A stretch of DNA of 64,000 bases from positions 250,001-314,000 of the forward strand of contig JAQFVV010006724.1 of the NCBI GenBank assembly GCA_028023455.1, in the 5' to 3' direction. Position 1 is the stretch's first letter; the number at the start of each line of letters is the position of its first letter. This document shows, in pieces, positions 46,601 through 60,900 of this stretch. This DNA comes from Epiperipatus broadwayi (Eukaryota > Onychophora > Udeonychophora > Euonychophora > Peripatidae). The position numbers and the translations under genes are program-made. Below the pieces are notes generated by a model, which saw only the letters and a program-made list of their open reading frames with translations, did not search any database and was not told the origin of the DNA.

Positions 46601-49600
46601 TTGAATTAAAATTTTAATTTTCTAATTCTCCAACTCTCTAATTAACTAATTATCATTTTGGTTTTTCCTTTTATACTCCCCAGGCACCTTATCTCTGGAA
46701 TGCATGGATTCATCAAACATATTTCATTATTTATATTTTATTGGTTAATTCAGTTTGTGGCCAAGTATATTTTGGGTTTATGGCTAAGTAAATTTTTCCA
46801 CTGAGGTCTGTGTCCGTATCTTTGGGTGGGAACTCTTATCTATTTCGTAATCATTTCTTTAATTGTGATTTTGCCTTAAGGATCTGTTTGAAATTTTTTT
46901 TATAATTAAAAAAAATCTTCGCTATTATTAAAATCAAAGGCTTTTTATTATATATTTTATTTAAAGATTAGAATCTTTGCTTTGATTCTATAATTTATTT
47001 ATTTTTTTAAAGCTTATTTTAATATTTAAATCAATCTAACATATTAATAAATTAATAATTCGTTATTTGTGCATTTTGACAGTTTGTTTTTAATTTGGTA
47101 TTAGATAAAAAAAAGTTACTATTAAAATTTAAATGTAACGCATATATATATACCGTTACAACACATATAGGGTGATTATAGTCTTGATGCAAATCACAAA
47201 GTCTGACCGATCATAAACCAAACCTATGAACTATCTTAATTTAAAAATCAAGCACATAGCAACATCTATCCAATCTTTATAATCATAACAGATTGCATCA
47301 ACATACTAAAGCATAGTATCAACCATTCAAATGATCATTCAATTACTTTTCATATATCCAATACTAGGCATAGAATTTTGATAATAATAAAAAATCTTTT
47401 CTATTTTTTTTCCCTTTCTTGACAAATATATAAGCATTTATGCTTTCTCATCATTACACATTAACATTTTTTTAAAATTTCAATGCCTTCTTATGGGTCA
47501 AAATCATTTCTCTTTTTTTTAGAAAAAAAATTAGTAGAACTGTTAAATCTCTATCAAATATACTATGCACATATAAAGCAAAATAAATAAAGAATAAACA
47601 TTACAGACTGTCTCTTTGGTTTGCATTCCTTTGAAGCTCAGTCTGAAGCCTTTATACTATTTGTCCACAAACATCAATTACCATTTTGGTCCACTTGTCT
47701 TGGAAAACATTATATTTTATAGATGCACATAAAATTGTTTTATTCAAGATGTGGCTATGTTGATCACAATAATTAAAGATGGTTGAAAATGAGTTCTGCA
47801 GATTATTTCTGTGTCTTGAATAGTTTTCTTCCCGGGTTCAAATTCAGATGCTCAGTTTCACATTTCAGTTTCTTTTAGGAGGAAACAAAAAAAATTTTCT
47901 TTAATAAAATAATGTTCTAGCTGCTTTTCCTTTTTTATTATTCTTAGGTTGGAGTCACAATCAAAAAAAATTACTGTTAAGAATATTGAGTAGTCATCTA
48001 ACTTTATATTAAAGTCTGATTGTTTTGTTCTTGAGATGTCTTCTTTAAATGAACTTTAAAAAACAAAATATAAAGATCAAGATATTGAGTACAAAATCTT
48101 TTGTTACAAGTTAATTTGGCCATAATTGTTCTCAGAGAGAGAAAATTATACACCATTTATAATTGACACTTCATCTTTAAGTAATGTTTATACACTTCTT
48201 AACAAATTGAATCAATTGCTGCTTTCCAAGAGAGAAAACAATCAGAGAAAACCTGTCAGATAGTGAATTAGCAAGAGCAATTTTTCCCCTCACTTTCCTT
48301 AGCTTTATATAAGGAAGAAAAAAAACATCTGCAAGTTTCCCTTTTCCCATGCTTTGTTTCTTCTTATTTATGATTCTCTCTCTGAAGTCAACCATTGACC
48401 CCATCGGTTAAATGTTAGTTTGGGTTTATTGCCTTCAGCTTCGATTTCATTTTAATTTCTTCTTTCTTAACACACTGCTTTTTATTTATGAAAACTATTC
48501 AAAAAAAATATAGAATTACTGGTAATTTTTATAAAACTGATATTATATAAGTAATTTTTTTCTTTAAAACTTAAATCAAATTTAGAACTAAAAACAATAA
48601 CCAATTCCTATAAAAATGAATTCATTTTACATTATACTATCAAATAATCTAGAGTACAATGTGTAAATTTCCATGAAGAAAAATATATATATATATGCAT
48701 CATACAACTGTCAAACCCATGCTATCTATAACCAGTTCAGTTTCAATTTGCATTAACATTTTTATTGATATTATAATTCACAAAAACTCTTTACTTTAGA
48801 CATATAAATAAATATTTTTCAGATATTACAGTGCATGCAATAGTCAATGCCCCTTTCCTCTACTTAATTCTAGCTATAATTTTAAATAAATACAAACAGA
48901 TTCTCTCTATATATGTGTTAAATGTAAGCCACACAGTTATTAATCTCTCCAAATAAAGCCTTTCAACTTTTTTTAAACTAAAAAAAAAATTTACTTATAA
49001 ATAGTTAAGAAATTAACTCTACTATTTATTTTCCAATCATTAGTAAGAAATATTGATTACTATATTTTACTGTGAATGTTTAGGTGGTTATTGGTTGGAA
49101 CTTATATATATATATATATATATATTGTGTTGGTACATAATAATCTGTTTAAAAAAATTATTAAAATAAAAAGCTTTCATAAAAGAAAAACGTAAAAGTA
49201 AAAGTTTAAGAGTTTTATTGCAGTTTGTTTTTGTAACTGTAAAAAATAAAAATTGAAGAGTGTTTGAAATAAAAGTTACAATTAATTAATTAAAAGAAAG
49301 GAGGGGGGTTTTCTTTGGCAACATCAAGTTAAAAGTTTCATAAAAGAAGTTGAAGAGTTTTTTTATTAGTTAAAATATAAGTTAAAAGTTTAAAACATAA
49401 ATCTCTTTTTATTTAAGTTAAAGAAAAAAAGAGTCATCTTAAAACTAAATAGTGAATGGATCTCAAATTATATATGTGTGTGCGACTGTAAATATAATAA
49501 ATGTATGTGTATTAAATATTAAGAATAAATGATGTTAAAAAAATTAAAAAACACTCAGCGATGGCTATTAATTAAAAATATAAAACAACAAGTTCAGTGA

Positions 49601-51600
49601 TTGGCTACTAATTAGTAATGTAAAAAACAACAGGATTAAAAAGCTCATCTCCAAAGGATTAGCTACTAATGAAAAGAACTTTGACAACAGATATTGCTGG
49701 AATTATCAAAATAAAAACACGCCTCATGTAAAAATAGACAATTTTTTATCGGACAGTTAGTTGAGTTAGTGGCATTTGAGATAACAGCAGTATGATCTAT
49801 CAGAGAGTTATATCAGTCAGTTTATGATGTATCCAGAATCAAGAATGCACTGTTAAAACCTCAGAAAACATACAACTTTTTCCAGCCTGAAGTCCAATGA
49901 AAACAACCAATCTACCCGATAAAAGTAATGCTTGTGTAACAACCTGAGGCCACTCAATATCTAATTGCCTTAAAGAAAATACCTCAGAATAATAAACATC
50001 AAATCTTCACAAGAAAACTTCAAATCTAACCGGTTAGAAATACTTCATTAAAAGCAGCAAACAGCAAGAAGTATCCATGTTCAAAATCCTAGGTAATAAC
50101 ATTTTCTTATATTCATTTCTAAAGTAGCCATCACATTCATAAAACCTCAAGAGTCAAGTTTAAGAACTCTATTGCATACATAGACAAACTATTAATATGT
50201 GTTTAAATGTTGTATGTATTCATGTGCTAGTATATTGATTTCATTGTATTTTAAATTTCAAATATTATTTAATGCTTTCTAATAAGATATTATAGTGTGT
50301 GAATTATATATGTGCATGTGTTATATTAGTAAATAAGATTTATAAAATATTTAAATTTATTTAATAAACTTTAATTAAAATAAATTGTCTGTAAACTTAA
50401 AGCTTTATTTGTCAGTCAATTCTTTTCACCACTAATTGAAACTATAATTTGTTATTGATTACAAGTAGCTGAGCTAGTCATGGGTGTATCTTGGGTGTTG
50501 AATTAGTGGCCATTGTTTAAAGTGTGTTTTCATTCTCTGGATAAATAACTGGCACCATGTTTATACAAAATAAAAAAGTACTTTGAACATGGTGTTGAAT
50601 TCAACAGTCTAGAAGAAGTTATGTCCTGGAAATGTAACACTAGTTATATATTTTATAGCTATTATTTGGATATACATACTCTCTGAGTATGTTCTTCTCT
50701 GCCTAATAGATCGGTAATTTTGATCATTTATCGAACCCGTACAATATATATACATTGTAATGGTATGATAATTTTAGACAATGCATCTGTTATGATGGCT
50801 CTCATCATCAATCTCAAGTCAATTATAAAATATAAAATTAAATATAAAAGAAATGAGCTAGTTATAATGAATATGAGGAGCATGAGAGATCAGCAAAGAA
50901 AAAGTTATAAATTCACCAGCATTACACAAAAGTAATAATAATAATTTATCATCATGAATGATCAACAATAAAAATAAATCAACTGTCAATCTTGTGATTA
51001 TTTGAAAGTGGTTCACTGTAGACCAGGCTAATTATTTAATCACTGCCAAACCTAGCACAGAAATGCAAACAATAATTATCTGGATGAACATACACATGTT
51101 CTACTTCATAAAAATACAAGACTAAATCAAATAATGCTGAGATACTAAAGATCTCATGACTATAAGAAATGCTCTGGCAACTTAACACCACTATTTCATT
51201 GGCCAACTATAAATTTAATTTCTAAAGAAATACATAAAATGGAGTGTTGTGCACGAACTTCAAAAGATATCTTCCTTGTGCTATACAGCATCATCATCAT
51301 CTGGTTGTTGATAACATTAAGCCTAAACCCCTTTTATGTAACACCCCATTATGCATAAATCCAGCTCTGTGAGAAAAATAACTGTTACTGCCATCAAGAG
51401 ATATAATACGTCATTTAATAACTTATCATATTTTAGGATTAAAAAAATTGACTGGAATAACTTTAACAATGAAATATAAATTAATTAATTAGAAACAATA
51501 AAATGAAATTAAGGATCTGCTGAGTATCCTATAAATGTGAATATGATATTCTGATTTTGATTAATACAAAAAAAATAAGCCATCACAATGTAATTTACTA
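46601..51600. other. Long AT-rich region without recognisable genes
   Basis: Contains a B-box-like CGGGTTCAAATTC at 47834, TA microsatellites (49104-49125), a roughly 44-bp two-copy repeat at 49555-49640 (GGCTATTAATT / GGCTACTAATT) and an ATC patch at 51288. The - frame 48177-48404 and the + frame 50720-50935 have no motif. Confidence 0.5.
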
Positions 51601-51619
51601 ATATATATTTTAATAGGTT

Positions 51620-51990
51620 TACATAGAACACACATATATATCTGTGCACAGATGTGCCTTAATAATATAAAATGAACATATTTAAATTGTCATAAATTGA
51701 TAATAAAAACGTTAATTGCACCTATATTTGTTTACATGACATGCATATATATAAGAAGATAGATGTACCTGTATAAAAAAATGAACATATTTAAATTGTC
51801 ATAGACTTATAAAAAAAACAATTCATTTTAATAATTCATAAAAAATGGTTGATTTTAACATATATGTGTGTCTACATGACACTCATCTACATAAGCACAG
51901 ATTGCTGTATAAACTAAAATTACATATCAAAACCATGATAAACTAATAATAAAATTCAATTCAATTTTTAATAAGATATAAATACACATG
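51620..51990. repeat. Degenerate ~110-130-bp minisatellite, three units
   Basis: TGAACATATTTAAATTGTCATA occurs at 51673 and 51782, each preceded by ACACACATATATATCTGTG-like and followed by AATAATAAAAAC-like sequence. A weaker third unit starts near 51890. Confidence 0.65.
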
Positions 51991-53360
51991 TATGTGAGTA
52001 TATACAAAACATAAGTAATCCAAAAGAAGGCTATTAATTAGCCTTTTATTTTTTATGGTAAGTAAAAGTTTTTTTTAAATATATATATATTACTTTTTTT
52101 GCAGTCCTCCATCAAATATTTTCTTTTTCAGGTCACTCTTAATTAATTGTAAAGATCTTTGAAAATGTTTTAGCAAAGTGTTTTGTTCTCCAATCTTGAA
52201 AAAATTTTGGAATTGATTTTTTTTTAAATTTCAAAATAAAATTGTTAATAAATCAATTATTTCTTTTTAGACTTATAATTCAAGCAAAAATTATTCACTT
52301 ATTTTACTTTTAAATTAAAGATTTTATCTGCCATTTTGAAGACATTACTTAAAATAATATTATTCTCAATATACCTAATAAACTCTACTTACCAGCTGTA
52401 CTTCATATATAGATATATATTGTGACGTGTGGAATTGAGTGAACGAACGAGATCATGATTAATCATGATATAATCTATTTAGGCTCAGCTCATTAAAATT
52501 ACGGTTACATTTAATTTTTAAATGGATACTCCATAGTCTTTTATTAAGATAAGGAGAAGTCTTTAAAGCAATAATAAAAATGCATATCATATAGTACATA
52601 ATTAGAAGAGATTAGGAAAAGGAAAAATTTTACTCTTGCTTATAGGGCACTTTTAAAATCTAAATCTCCCTCCATCAAAATATATTCTCTGAGTAAAATT
52701 ATTTGTACTTAAAGGAACATTTTCTATGAATCTTCATTTCAAATATCTTAAATAATGATTTATTAGTCACCATATTATATGATAGCATGATCTAGGCTAC
52801 TCTGCTCTTGCACAGTAAAAACATCATGTACCTTTCTAATGGCACATGAAAAATAATTACAAATTTCTTTTGCCACCACATAATTATAAACTAAATAAAT
52901 GAATGATAAGTAATGTAATAATAATAATAATCTCAGGATTCTTTATAATTTGTAGAAATTGTACTATAATATTGTGTTGCTGAGATTGACTGACATTCTA
53001 GTAGATCATAGGAGACACAAGCTTTTTTATAAACTTGTGTTTCCTAATATGTTGGAACAATAATAATAATTACCCAAAAAATATTTAATTTGCTAAACAA
53101 TTGCATAAATAAAATTTATAAAATTTAGAATAATTATAGTCTTTTACTCAGTATTCCACTTAAAATAATAGAAAGAATGGGTTACTTTTTATGTCTTTCT
53201 ATTACCCCATCGATAACACCACTCAAATAATCAAAAAATGATTATTGCACCTTTTATTTTTAAATAGACAAATTAATAGTGTGCAGTCTAGAAAAATAGT
53301 CTAAATAATCTTAAGCAATATCAAATAAATCTTCATTTCTCTTTATTGAAATTAAATCCT
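51991..53360. other. AT-rich non-coding sequence
   Basis: Nothing recognised. Confidence 0.5.
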
Positions 53361-53495
53361 TTGAATGGTAAGTTTTAAATTGTGCTTTAATTAAAAAAGT
53401 GAAGCTTAGTATTATATTTCCAAAGCATTAAGCCTCATAATTTTTTTCTAATAATACTAAGCTTCACTCTATAAAAGAAATGTTTACCATTGAAA
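53361..53495. repeat. MITE-like inverted repeat, ~135 bp
   Basis: The ends TTGAATGGTAAGTTT and TGTTTACCATTGAAAC-type are inverted complements, and an inner stem pairs GTGAAGCTTAGTATTAT (53399-53415) with ATAATACTAAGCTTCAC (53451-53467). The end sequence AGCTTACCATTGAAAC reappears at 55536, just before the AAT microsatellite. Confidence 0.75.
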
Positions 53496-53582
53496 CATTG
53501 AGATTTGTATGAAATCAGAATTGTTAACATTGTGAACTCAAGATAATTTGCATATAGAAAACAGAGACTCAATAATAATAAT

Positions 53583-53694
53583 AAGACATTTATTTTTTTA
53601 TATATAGCGCAATGTTTTTTTTTATTGGCTTATTAATATTATAAATTATGTAAAAAAACATTGCGCTATATATAAAAAAAAAAAAAAATGTCTT
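53583..53694. repeat. Strong hairpin, ~40-bp stem with TATATATAGCGCAATG
   Basis: AAGACATTTATTTTTTTATA and TATAGCGCAATGTTTTTTT at 53583-53621 pair with 53653-53694. The loop contains TATTGGCTTATTAATATTAT, which also occurs at 53969. The stem is nearly perfect apart from an A-run length difference. The conserved GCGC in such AT-rich surroundings suggests a mobile or structured element. Confidence 0.88.
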
Positions 53695-54016
53695 GTTTAC
53701 ATATGTTTAATTAAAAGACTGACGTATCGTAAATTCTAGAAATTTCATTGGCGTCATTCATTTACGATATAAAAAAGTAATTTAAAGTGATCAATTAATA
53801 ACTTCATGCTCTTCATTTTAAATACTTCAGATTTGCCGATACATATACAGTTGGGTCAAAAATATAGGTGGATTCATTCTATATTTTCTTAGAGACTTTA
53901 TCTTGGGTTTGAAAAAGTGGGAGTATTCATTTATATAGTGACATCTGCAAAGCACACGTGTATCAGCTTATTGGCTTATTAATATTATAGATAATAATAA
54001 TAATTAAATAATAATT

Positions 54017-54413
54017 CAATTCTCTGTCCCAGTGCTTAAGATTTGATTGACTAGTTGTAGTCATAAGCACTTGAGAAATTTGCACTCTCAATTATTTCAA
54101 TATCGACTACGCTTTAAATATTATTTACATATATTGCTGCAAATTTATAACATCGAAAACTACTGCATAGAAAATCAAAAGATTTCAGCTGTATGTTCAT
54201 AATTTGAATTCAGTGAGTTAAGTGTGAAGATATTTAAGATTCACGCTTTCAAATATAAGTACTTTGGACTGGCTTGGATATATATATAAAGACAAGTAAA
54301 GAAGAGAGTGAAACCGGTTTTTTCTTATTAAATTCTCTGTCCCAGTGCTTAAGATTTGACTGGCTAGTTGTAGTCATAAGCGCTTGAGAAATTTGCACTC
54401 TCTCAATTATTTC

Positions 54414-54418
<5 letters not shown>
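54017..54418. repeat. ~86-bp direct repeats ~315 bp apart
   Basis: TTCTCTGTCCCAGTGCTTAA through GAGAAATTTGCACTCTC and CAATTATTTCAAT occurs at 54017-54102 and 54330-54418, with only a few changes (GATTGACTAG versus GACTGGCTAG, AGCACTTG versus AGCGCTTG). The second copy runs directly into an AAT microsatellite, like a LINE or SINE tail. Confidence 0.88.

Positions 54419-54478
<60 letters not shown>
54419..54478. repeat. (AAT)n microsatellite
   Basis: About 20 AAT units, then a short AAC run. Confidence 0.97.
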
Positions 54479-54481
<3 letters not shown>

Positions 54482-54491
54482 CAACAACAAT

Positions 54492-54970
54492 AACAATAGC
54501 CAGACACAGAGTCAGAGACCAACCAACCGCAAACTCTAACTCAACAGTTGCAACCAGTTCAGACTTAGCTGTACCACCAGCCTCCTCTGGATATCAGGAC
54601 ACTCTACACATGAATCTCATTCTTAAACTTAATCAAAAGCCTTACTCAGCTCTGACCTCTAGCACACAGACCCAGAGCCCGACCAGCTTACCACAAAGTC
54701 CAACTTAACAATTGCAACCAATTCTAACATAGCTGTGCCACCTCACCCTTCTGCAAGACTCATATATTCAAATGCACCAGAAAATAGGTATGGCAATCCC
54801 ACCATTCCTCCCACCCACACCAACACCCTCCCCAACCCACATTGCCAATGAAACCAAAAGAAAGCCTGATAACCCAAAGAAGATGCCCTAAAAAATAAAA
54901 ATACTGGCATTGATTTCCCAACACCAGGCCAGACTTCGCAGATAATTGCCACACTACCATAAAAATTTCT
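54492..54970. repeat. C/A-rich direct repeats (~100 bp, two copies)
   Basis: CAGACACAGAGTCAGAGACC with the following AACTCAACAGTTGCAACCAG and TTAGCTGTACCACC at 54501-54580 recurs at 54666-54742 (ACAGACCCAGAGCCCGACC, AACTTAACAATTGCAACCAA, ATAGCTGTGCCACC). Overall C-rich on +. The Gly/Trp-rich - frames at 54743-54979 are compositional by-products. Confidence 0.75.
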
Positions 54971-55039
54971 AGTCCTCATCTATGTTACCAAGGCAACCCA
55001 ACCACATATAGAACTAAACTTGAATTGTATCTGTAGATA

Positions 55040-55540
55040 CTGTAGTCCAGACCATGTAAAATTTATGCAATCTTGTGTAAACCAATAAAACAACTTTTAC
55101 ATGTGTAAAACTACAACTTCAGACTACCCATATAACAACTGCAACTAAGCTATATAAAACCATTCTAACTAATCCACAGCATAAATAAACTTTCACATAT
55201 ATAAACCTACACCTATGGATTGCTGATGAAACCATGGCAATCCAAGCCAAGTAAAAACCCTTGTAACTAATCCACAGCATGACAATTTTTTTGTAATCTC
55301 AACTAAATCAATAAATCAACTTTTATATATGTAAACCTATATCTATGGATTCCCCATGTAACCACAGCAATCCATGTTATGTAAAACCATGTAACTAATT
55401 CACAGCATGTAAAATTCCTGTAATCCTGTATAAAATAAATCCATTTTTATATATGTAAACCTACAACTATGGATTGCCCATGTAAACACAGCAATCCAAA
55501 CTATGTAAACTCTTGTAACCCTTTAAGACAAATAAAGCTT
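55040..55540. repeat. Minisatellite of ~124-bp units, about four copies
   Basis: GTAAACCTAYANCTATGGAT followed by an imperfect CATGTAACCACAGCAATCCA block begins at about 55104 (diverged), 55201, 55331 and 55455. The last two are exactly 124 bp apart. CTATGGATTGC and GCAATCCA within each unit are partly complementary, so each unit can form a small hairpin. Confidence 0.82.
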
Positions 55541-55550
55541 ACCATTGAAA

Positions 55551-55740
<190 letters not shown>

Positions 55741-56651
55741 ATTTAATTAATTAATTAATTTAATTTATTAAACATATAATCTTCTTGTGATAAAAAATCA
55801 GGCATGGAGCTTAACAAAAATACATGTACAAATAAAATAAAAAACATTAATATATAATAAAATAATTAAATAGAAATAAAAAGTTTTTTATTATCATCAA
55901 TTATAATCCAGTCCATAATGAATTTTCTCAAAGTTTTCTTTGATAGGTTACTAACATTAAAGCCAATGTTCCTTATAAAAATATTGAAAAAATTTGGACC
56001 AAGATAACATTTCTGATATCTACAATGAGTTTTAAAGTATGCTGGTTCAAATAATAAATCAAACTCACTTGATCTAATCACCATTATTGATAAAGAATTA
56101 TTTTTATTGATTCCCCTATATTTAATATAATAACACAAAATATTCACTATAAATAATTGATTAATAGTTAAAACTTCAGCACACTTATAAATTCAAATCT
56201 TGACAAATCCAAAGGTTTAAACAAAATAATTCTTAACATAAAATTTTGTAAAGTTTGCAAAGATTTCAAATAATATGCTGCAGTGCCACCCCATAATGTT
56301 ATATCATAACAAAGTCTGCTTAAAAAAATTGTTTATATATATATATATATTTAACAGGACAGATTTATACAAACAATCTTAAACTATAAAAAAAAAAAAT
56401 TAAGTTTTCTTAATTTTACTCGAAGCCAAAAATATATGCTTATCCCAATATAAATATTCATCCAAAACCAAGCCAAGGTAAGAAATTGTTGAAGTCCTGG
56501 CAATTTTTTTTGACAAGAGATTTGATTCACATAAGAAGGCAATTGAATTAACAAGTTTTTTGCTGGAATATTTTTAAGAGAATATATTATGTAATTACAC
56601 TTATTAATATTTAGCAGTAATCTATTATTGTTCATCCATTGTGGAATTTTA
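55741..56651 (-). mobile_element. CR1/Jockey-type LINE, 3' part only, minus strand
   Basis: Read on -, the copy begins at an AAT microsatellite with KIPQWMNNNRLLLNINKCN, the segment after the YxDD palm where these RTs read W...N.L.LN..K. It continues ISYLGLVLDEYLYWDKHI (about 56500-56440, in a shifted frame), a Y-x-I-x-LWGGTAA block near 56290-56260, and a C-terminal RSSEFDLLFEP...YLGPNFFNIF...FRKF-type tail (56147-55866). It ends in TTAA repeats at 55740-55760. Several frameshifts and stops are present, and the 5' part, including the endonuclease and catalytic motif, is missing. The clade is inferred from the C-terminal tail alone. Confidence 0.65.
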
Positions 56652-56673
56652 AATAATAATAATAATATTTTAC

Positions 56674-56756
<83 letters not shown>
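56674..56756. repeat. (AAT)n microsatellite
   Basis: About 27 AAT units. It lies at the broken 5' end of the minus-strand LINE. Confidence 0.97.
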
Positions 56757-59700
56757 TCATTTAGTATTAAATAACTTACAAATCCACCAGGAAAGTGCTC
56801 CAGATGGTGAAGACAAATACATTGAAGATGTGTAATGCCTATAATGCCATGTGTTCAGTAATAAGCATTTAAATTATGAACATCTTGTTGTTTTTCTTGT
56901 GGCTGACTGGGACAACACAGAAGCACAATACAAACATTGTTATAATCAACCAAGCACTGTAAACAATGTACAACCTGAAGAACTAATTTTTTCAATAACT
57001 AGCTTATCATTGCCATATCATATCTAATACACAAATAACCTCACCTACTATGGTGGAAAAGCATTTAATCACATTATGGAGAATAGGAAAACAGACTCTG
57101 CAGTACAAAACAACAAAGTATGGTGGCTTCCAAGGCCTATATCTAAGACAAAGAGTATGTGTGGATGCAGGCTCAGTACATAAGAAAAAGACAAACACAC
57201 CAAAAATATGATCCTCTCCAGGGATTTACATATTTTAATAGTATGTGATAACTGTCACAAAACATTGCACTATCAACTCATGGCATAAAGCATGTGAACA
57301 ATGTGGAGAGCATTTTCATCCTGCAAAGCACAAAAGTAAACAATATAAAATAAAGTTTAATGTTTGCAGGCTTATATCTCAAGCTGAATCAGGGCAAGAT
57401 AACAAATTATCATTGAGAAAGCTGACTAAAATAATATCCACATTAAAAATTAACAAACAATAAGTAATGTCTGAAACCAACAGTGTAATGATTAGTCAAA
57501 TGACTATAAAAATATTTAAAAATAATAGCACACTAAAATTTGGTGTCAAATAAGAAATACTCATATGTATGCAATGTATAATATAAAATTTATAGAGATA
57601 AAGTGGACATAATTTTAAGATAAATGTAAATAATATGAGACTAATAAAGATTCAATTATATTAAAATTTAATGGTATGAGAATTTTGGACTTATGATAAA
57701 CCCACTTGGCTGTTTTACCAAAGAGTGAATGACAAAATAAGTAATGTAAGAGATGAATATCTCTGTTGAATAAAAGCATTATAAAATTTATCTTGACTAG
57801 CATATATTAAATTATATATTAAATTTTACCTTATTATGCATAGTAATACCTATGCATTCTGGCATAAATCCACTGACAATAATAATAATAATAACAAAAT
57901 TTACCTTGACATAGAAATATTGTCATAACAATAATAACATAAAGAAAATAATAATAAAAATATTGTACATTTTTAAACACCTTAGTTCATTATTGAAATC
58001 TCTCTGTAATGAGCCATCTGTTGAGGGCAGAAAGCCCTTTTTTGATATTCTGTGATGAAGCATCTGTGCCAAGTGACTAATAAACATTTTTATAGCAAAT
58101 ATAACTTCCAGATATGCATAGAAAATTAAATTACACCCTTTCTTCTTCAAAATAATATGCTCATAAGAGAAAGCCAGTTCTATCGAAACAAAAAATTCGA
58201 ACATCATATAAAAAGGATGATTTTGCATGAATTATTATATTTTATAAATTTTTATTTTTTTTGCATGATGTTTAATGAGGCAAAAGAAAGATTTTTAATA
58301 TAGATTGGGCAAGTAAATAAATTTAAAGAGATCAGATAAATCTAGAGAAAAGTGTTTCAAATTTATAAAAGAAGAAAAGAGAAATTGAAATAGAATATCT
58401 GATTAACTTAAAATCTAGAAAAGAAATATATGCATATCCAGTACCGCAGCTAATGGAATAATTGCTTTTAGCACATGAAAAGTATTTTTCTTTAACTATG
58501 AACTCTCATTAATTGAAAATCTATATATATTGGATTAACACAATGTAGTTCATCTAGATCAATTGATCATTGTTGGTGAGAACATTGACCCTAAAACCAT
58601 GGAGGTTTAGTAGCCTTATTTTCTACAGTTGAGGTACCTAATAAACTTTATTCATACAGCATGGAATGTTTATATCAAGAGTGGAAGTAAACCATAAATG
58701 GCTAATGCAGAAATGTTCAGAGCTTGCAATTCAAGAGCAGCATTGATAGACCCATATCTGCATAGAGGGAAGTACCTGAACTGTATGAACTATGATTTAA
58801 AAAGGGCTGCATTGACTCACAAATTTTGATTCATGAAGTTCATCTTGTTATGTGTTATGATTTTTATTTTATCTATGTATGTATTATTAGCTTTATTATT
58901 TCTTTCTTACCATTTGTAAGTGTGAAATTGTATGTTTTGACATTCTGGGAGAGTCCAATTTAGGAGAACACAAGAAGAGCAGGGAGGGAAGGCTGAAGTT
59001 AATTGAAATATTTTTTTTTATTTTAATAAAATCTATGTTCAATCTCTATTCCCAAGTATTTGGCTTTTGTTCTGACTGTTTACTTGGATTTTGGAGGGAA
59101 GACTTTCACTTTTAAATATTAATATCACACATTTGATGATACAGAATTATATTTTTGTTGTTTAGTGAACTAATAATATTACTTAAGTTATATTCGGTGT
59201 GAATGATTAACTTTCTGAACAGATCTCCTTTTTTCTATCATATTAAGAATTATTTTATTGTCTACATGATAATTGAGAGGGAGAGTCTTCAGATAAGCCA
59301 ATAATAGCATACCAAACCTACACTTATAATGAATATCAATACTAATTTAGCTATTTAGTTTCAGATGTATTAAAATAAAACTCTTTCATTTTTATTATTA
59401 GTATTATTCTGTATATAGCAATGTCTATGTTATGAGTCTCTACCATTGGGATTATAGGGGATAGTAAACTTTAAATTATTAAATTGCTTGTGACAAACTA
59501 CAAGTGTGCATTTATTTTTATTATTATTTGTAAATATCATTAAATTTTGGGACTTATCCAAGTTTTGCTAATGTTTTCATATTTTTCTCATTTATAAAAT
59601 AAATGTTGTTAGATTTGTTAAGTTGATATAGTCTCTTTGCTTTATTTAACTGATCTTTGCATACATCCATATAGTCAACATCTTGCCCATTCACACACAC

Positions 59701-60900
59701 ACACACATCGATAATTTATAACTATAGTAGAGAGATTCTAAATAAAGGCCATTCAGTAATAATAACTTTGAGGAGGTAATCTAATTGTAAATCTGCATAT
59801 GCACATCCATGTTAAGAGAGTCAAATATGAATTCTTCCTGAGTTTGAATACTAAGGTAACAGATTCGAAAAATAGTGAGATGAAGGTGAACTGAGACAAG
59901 TTGCATCTATGTTTATAAACAAGTATTGGGCTAATCTACTGAAGGTGGGTGTAACCATAGGTCTTGTACTTCATCGCACTGACTTTAGCAGCTTATGTGA
60001 AGACCCTAGGTCTGACCATAGTCAGATGTGATTCTCTCTCTCAACATCATCATCCGGACCATTACAATACACATATATAAACTTGTTTTGTCTCAGGAAT
60101 TGTCAGTTAGTAGTAATTTATGCAAGGATATTATTTCAATCCTTCAGGAAAATATCCCATTTACTATAACTTTTAAAAAATCCATGAATGGATGCATAAT
60201 GATCTGAAAAATAGTAACCAAAATAACATTGGTTAAATTAAAAGACATAGCCTAAGCAAAGAGGGTTTCAAATGGTACATGCCACAATAATAAGAACAAA
60301 GGAATAAATATAATAATCTTTATTAAGATAAAAGCAATATTAATAACTTAAAAGAATTTTCGTATTCTTATAAATATAAAAATTCTTACCATTGGTGGCA
60401 TATGTCATTAAAAATTAGGTTGCATTAAAAATTTTCTCTTACCACATCTATCATTACCAATTTTATTCCATTATTATAAGCAGGTTATTGCTATGGTCAG
60501 TTGAAACTTTTGAGTTTTACAAAATAAAAATACATTTTTTTAAATCTATGACATACAAATATCTAATTTGGAAATAATTTCTTCTTTAGTAAAATGATTT
60601 CTTTACTAATATTGTTTACAAAACAAATTGGGTATCTCAGAGTCTTTTCTAATTCATGAGGATTATTAAGCAAAGAATGAAATCCAAGTGACAAAAACAG
60701 TAAGACATAATTTTACCCCAAAGATATTGTATCCTACAATCATGCTAATAATAATATTAAAATTTACATAAAACATGATAAGCTCTTAATTATTTGAAAT
60801 TAAATCTACTATGATAACATTCAAATATAATGAGTGGATAAGGTAATCTAAATGTCACACTAATAAACTTACTTTTAATATCTTCTGCATCTAAACAAAG
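56757..60900. other. Mostly AT-rich, with two less AT-rich unassigned stretches
   Basis: Frames at 57007-57198 (-) and 57245-57463 (+) overlap a stretch (56880-57430) of fairly ordinary composition. In another + frame it has Cys/His pairs (CDNCHKTLHY near 57247). It may be a transposon relic, but I cannot name it. Near 58850-59060, TGTTATGATTTTTATTT, a GC-richer GGGAGAGTCC block and AATAAA at 59025 look faintly LTR-like. A CA run lies at 59693-59706. Confidence 0.4.

Noticed and set aside
48177-48404. 75-codon basic minus-strand frame
   Set aside because: No domain, splice signal or paralogue; expected by chance at this length.
54743-54979. Gly/Trp/Phe-rich frames on the minus strand
   Set aside because: Two overlapping frames in a C/A-rich repeat; composition explains them.
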